From: Duganella sp. Root1480D1 | Lineage (GTDB): Bacteria > Pseudomonadota > Gammaproteobacteria > Burkholderiales > Burkholderiaceae_D | Direction of reading: 5' to 3' | Assembly: GCF_001427305.1 (NCBI RefSeq) | Contig: NZ_LMFZ01000050.1 | Coordinates: forward strand, 1-64,000 | Length of the DNA stretch: 64,000 bases | In this document: in pieces, positions 62,058-64,000 of the stretch | Layout: the number at the start of each line of letters is the position of its first letter | Position numbering within the stretch: position 1 is the stretch's first letter | Made by a program: the position numbers and the translations under genes | The notes under the pieces: generated by a model | What the model was told of the DNA's origin: nothing | The model's database searches: none | What the model saw: only the letters and a program-made list of their open reading frames with translations

Positions 62058-63292
62058 CACTTGCCCCCTGCCTTCACCTGCCACACGCCGGGGCCGGTTT
62101 CGGTGGCGCTCATCTTGCGCTGGGCCAGTGCGGCCTGCACCTGCGCCAGCGCGTTGGCGTCGACGCTGTTCGGCTTGAACTTGACCGTCATGCTGCGTTC
62201 CTTGTATTCGATGCCTGCCACCGCTTCGCGGTTGGGCAGCACGGCCAGCGCTTCGCCCAGCGCGGCGCTCATATTGGTAAATTCATCGGGACCGCCGCCA
62301 CCGCCGGCGGCAGCGCGCGCCCGGGCGATATTCTTGCGCATCTGGTCCGCCGGATCGCCGCTCACCGGCTGGTTGGGATAGGCAGCGCGGAATACCTGGG
62401 TCATGTTCTGGGTCAGCGCCTTGGCTTCGGCCCTCAGGCGCAGCCATTCCCAGTTCATGCCGACGATATTGACCAGCACCGCCGCAATGGCGATGCGGTA
62501 AGGCCATTTCCAGCGCGCCCAGGCACGGGCGGTGGCGCCGCTGACGGCACCCAGGCCTGCAGCCAGGTCGAATGGCACTGCCTTGGCAGCTGCAATGCGG
62601 TGCACCCAGTTGTCTTCTTCAATCGTGATGCCCGGCACATTGGCTGCCGCTGCGGCATATTCGGCGCGCTGGGCCGGCGCCACATACAGGGTGACCGGGG
62701 CTTCGCCGGCCAGCGCGCGCACGGTATGCAGGGCTGGTTCGGCAGCATTCGGCAGGGTCAGGCCCAGGCCTTCGTTGGGCGCACTGCGCAAGGTCAGCTC
62801 CAGGCCGGCATCGTCCACGCCCAGGGCGGCGGACACGCTGCCCGGCGCCAGCGGCAGGCTCAATTGCACCGGCAGCGCCGATACGCCATGCGCGCCTTGC
62901 GCCACCAGGGCCTTGACCAGCACTTCCAGCCAGGCGCGGTTGGCCACGGCCACAACGCGTTCGTCGCTGTCGCCGCTGGCGGGAGCCAGGGCCAGCACGC
63001 AGTCGGCCGGATCGCCCAGCACTTGTTCTTCCACCAGGTTAGGCAGGGCGGCCTTCAGGCGGGCGCCCGACAGCGGCGGCATTTTGACCTTCAGCAGCGA
63101 GACATCGGCAGCGGCCAGCAGCAGCACCACGCGGCGCGCGCTCGACACCAGCTCGCCCAGGTTGCCCAGCGCGCCGGCGCCCTGCTGCATCACATTGCCG
63201 CCATCGCCCACCAGCGCGAACTGGCAGCTCGCCGGCACGCCGTTGTCGGCGGCTGCGGCGCGGGCCGGATACCGAATGTAGAGTGTTGTCAA
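62057..63292 (-). CDS. gspL: Type II secretion protein GspL
   Basis: A 411-residue bitopic protein: a cytoplasmic actin-like domain (~1-240) that binds GspE, a membrane helix (~260-280) and a periplasmic ferredoxin-like domain (~330-405). Typical segments are KMPPLSGARLKAALPNLVEE and DCVLALAP. The start is a TTG at 63292, with GGAAGG ~8 nt upstream; no ATG is available. gspK ends 20 bp upstream. Confidence 0.92.
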   Translation of the reverse strand: MTTLYIRYPARAAAADNGVPASCQFALVGDGGNVMQQGAGALGNLGELVSSARRVVLLLAAADVSLLKVKMPPLSGARLKAALPNLVEEQVLGDPADCVLALAPASGDSDERVVAVANRAWLEVLVKALVAQGAHGVSALPVQLSLPLAPGSVSAALGVDDAGLELTLRSAPNEGLGLTLPNAAEPALHTVRALAGEAPVTLYVAPAQRAEYAAAAANVPGITIEEDNWVHRIAAAKAVPFDLAAGLGAVSGATARAWARWKWPYRIAIAAVLVNIVGMNWEWLRLRAEAKALTQNMTQVFRAAYPNQPVSGDPADQMRKNIARARAAAGGGGGPDEFTNMSAALGEALAVLPNREAVAGIEYKERSMTVKFKPNSVDANALAQVQAALAQRKMSATETGPGVWQVKAGGK

Positions 63293-63312
63293 AGCTGGCC
63301 TTCCCTATTTCC

Positions 63313-64000
63313 TTAAATTTCCCGTATCCACACCACCTGGGTGCCGTTCTGGTCGCGGTGGATCAGCGACCACGACACCAGTTCCGCCCGATCCAGCTTC
63401 ACCCGGCTCATCACCAGGAAGTAGTCGCTGCGGCAGTCCATGTCGCTGTCCTGCAGCAGCGGCGGCTTACCCGCGTTCTGCTTGAAGTTGCCGACGTTGA
63501 GGAAGGGAGCGCGCTTGCGCGCCACCACCAGGTTCTGCCCCTCCGACACCGAGCCGTTGATCAAGGCCGCCAGGATTTCCGCCGGCGCCGTGTTGACGTT
63601 GATCGGCGTCGCAGCGGGCAAGACAACCACCAGGTCGCGCAGCTTGTCGATGGCTTTCTGGTCAAAGCCCGCCACCGACAGCAAATCCTCGGCCCGCAGC
63701 ATCTTCATCGGCTGTCCGCTGCCCGGAGGCACCGCTTCGACATCCGGCGACGGCGGGCTTCCCGGCGGCTGCTGCAACAGGCCAGCGCCCTCGCTGCGCG
63801 CAACCTGGATCGCCACAGCCTTGGCCAGCGACGGGTCAAGCTGCAGGATTTGCAGCAGGCGGGCAAATACCGCCACCTGTTTCTTGTTGATGCCGCCAGC
63901 CCCGGTCGTACTGGCCAGATTCGCAAGATTGTAGCGCGATTGTGCGTCGTAATTCTGTCCAGAAATGGTCGCGTCGAAAGTTTCGCCTTCAATCTTTTCG
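63313..64000 (-). CDS. gspK: Type II secretion pseudopilus tip protein GspK, 3' part
   Basis: The frame runs open to the window edge, so the N-terminal part, with prepilin peptide and helix, is missing. Visible are DYDAQSRYNLANL-like sequence near the edge (GQNYDAQSRYNLANLAS) and the C-terminal TPINVNTAPAEILAALINGS, which is the family helix-hairpin-helix motif. GspK caps the pseudopilus. It is the first visible gene of the K-L-M-N-D-E-F-C order, and G-J presumably lie beyond 64000. Confidence 0.93.
   Translation of the reverse strand, partial: EKIEGETFDATISGQNYDAQSRYNLANLASTTGAGGINKKQVAVFARLLQILQLDPSLAKAVAIQVARSEGAGLLQQPPGSPPSPDVEAVPPGSGQPMKMLRAEDLLSVAGFDQKAIDKLRDLVVVLPAATPINVNTAPAEILAALINGSVSEGQNLVVARKRAPFLNVGNFKQNAGKPPLLQDSDMDCRSDYFLVMSRVKLDRAELVSWSLIHRDQNGTQVVWIREI

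Overview
The window reads as a high-GC betaproteobacterial chromosome segment, most like Oxalobacteraceae (Massilia/Duganella/Janthinobacterium type). This placement is inferred from gene content and gene order, not from a marker search. Supporting signs are the tRNA-Tyr/Gly/Thr-tuf unit, an SAH riboswitch in front of ahcY, the metK | lpxL-lpxL-dapF ... DUF484-xerC order, a Gram-negative trimeric porin and a T2SS operon. No prophage, IS transposase, CRISPR array or rRNA gene is visible. Genes are tightly packed, with many ATGA, TGATG or TAATG stop/start overlaps.

Layout. 1-0.7 kb: the start of a tuf gene, cut by the window edge and carrying a suspicious 26-bp-period duplication, behind three tRNA genes and a clear sigma70 promoter. 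0.9-9.9 kb: a signalling block with a membrane GGDEF-EAL protein, an HDOD-GAF protein, a TPR receiver protein with Glu at the phospho-acceptor position, an HD-GYP response regulator and an orphan CheW. 9.9-15.4 kb: a J-domain membrane protein, a MidA-type methyltransferase, a pteridine reductase and DHNA aldolase/epimerase pair, ttcA and a secreted gluzincin-like peptidase. 15.4-24.7 kb: a macromolecule-use block of two GH92 glycosidases, a secreted M14 carboxypeptidase and a TonB-dependent receptor. 24.8-30.3 kb: aromatic amino-acid catabolism (indolepyruvate ferredoxin oxidoreductase, HPPD, Lrp-type regulator). 30.4-36.3 kb: a solute-binding protein, a GNAT, a CCA-adding enzyme without its HD motif, a GST, a lytic transglycosylase and 5-formyl-THF cyclo-ligase. 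36.3-40.4 kb: the activated-methyl cycle (metF, a small membrane protein, ahcY with SAH riboswitch, metK). 40.5-49.4 kb: two lipid A-type acyltransferases, dapF, a Sel1-repeat protein, a porin, DUF484, xerC, a COG0523 metallochaperone and a DksA lacking three of four zinc cysteines. 49.5-53 kb: a STAS protein and hslVU with a heat-shock-type promoter. 53-64 kb: a type II secretion operon (K, L, M, N, D, E, F, C in transcription order) ending in a patatin/beta-barrel protein of the PlpD (type Vd) kind.

The least expected signals are below the gene level. (1) A dispersed palindromic repeat family (ends AAAACCGG(T/C)AAACC, core GGGTCTGACCC) sits directly against stop codons in most copies. One copy is read in frame inside the patatin-type gene, just after the signal peptide. 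(2) Two secreted-hydrolase genes have Shine-Dalgarno sequences buried in hairpins whose 5' arms overlap or directly follow a -10-like box, so the hairpin would be complete only on read-through transcripts. (3) The two GH92 enzymes differ at the general-acid position (Glu in one, Gln in the other), which suggests one removes mannose from phosphomannose linkages.
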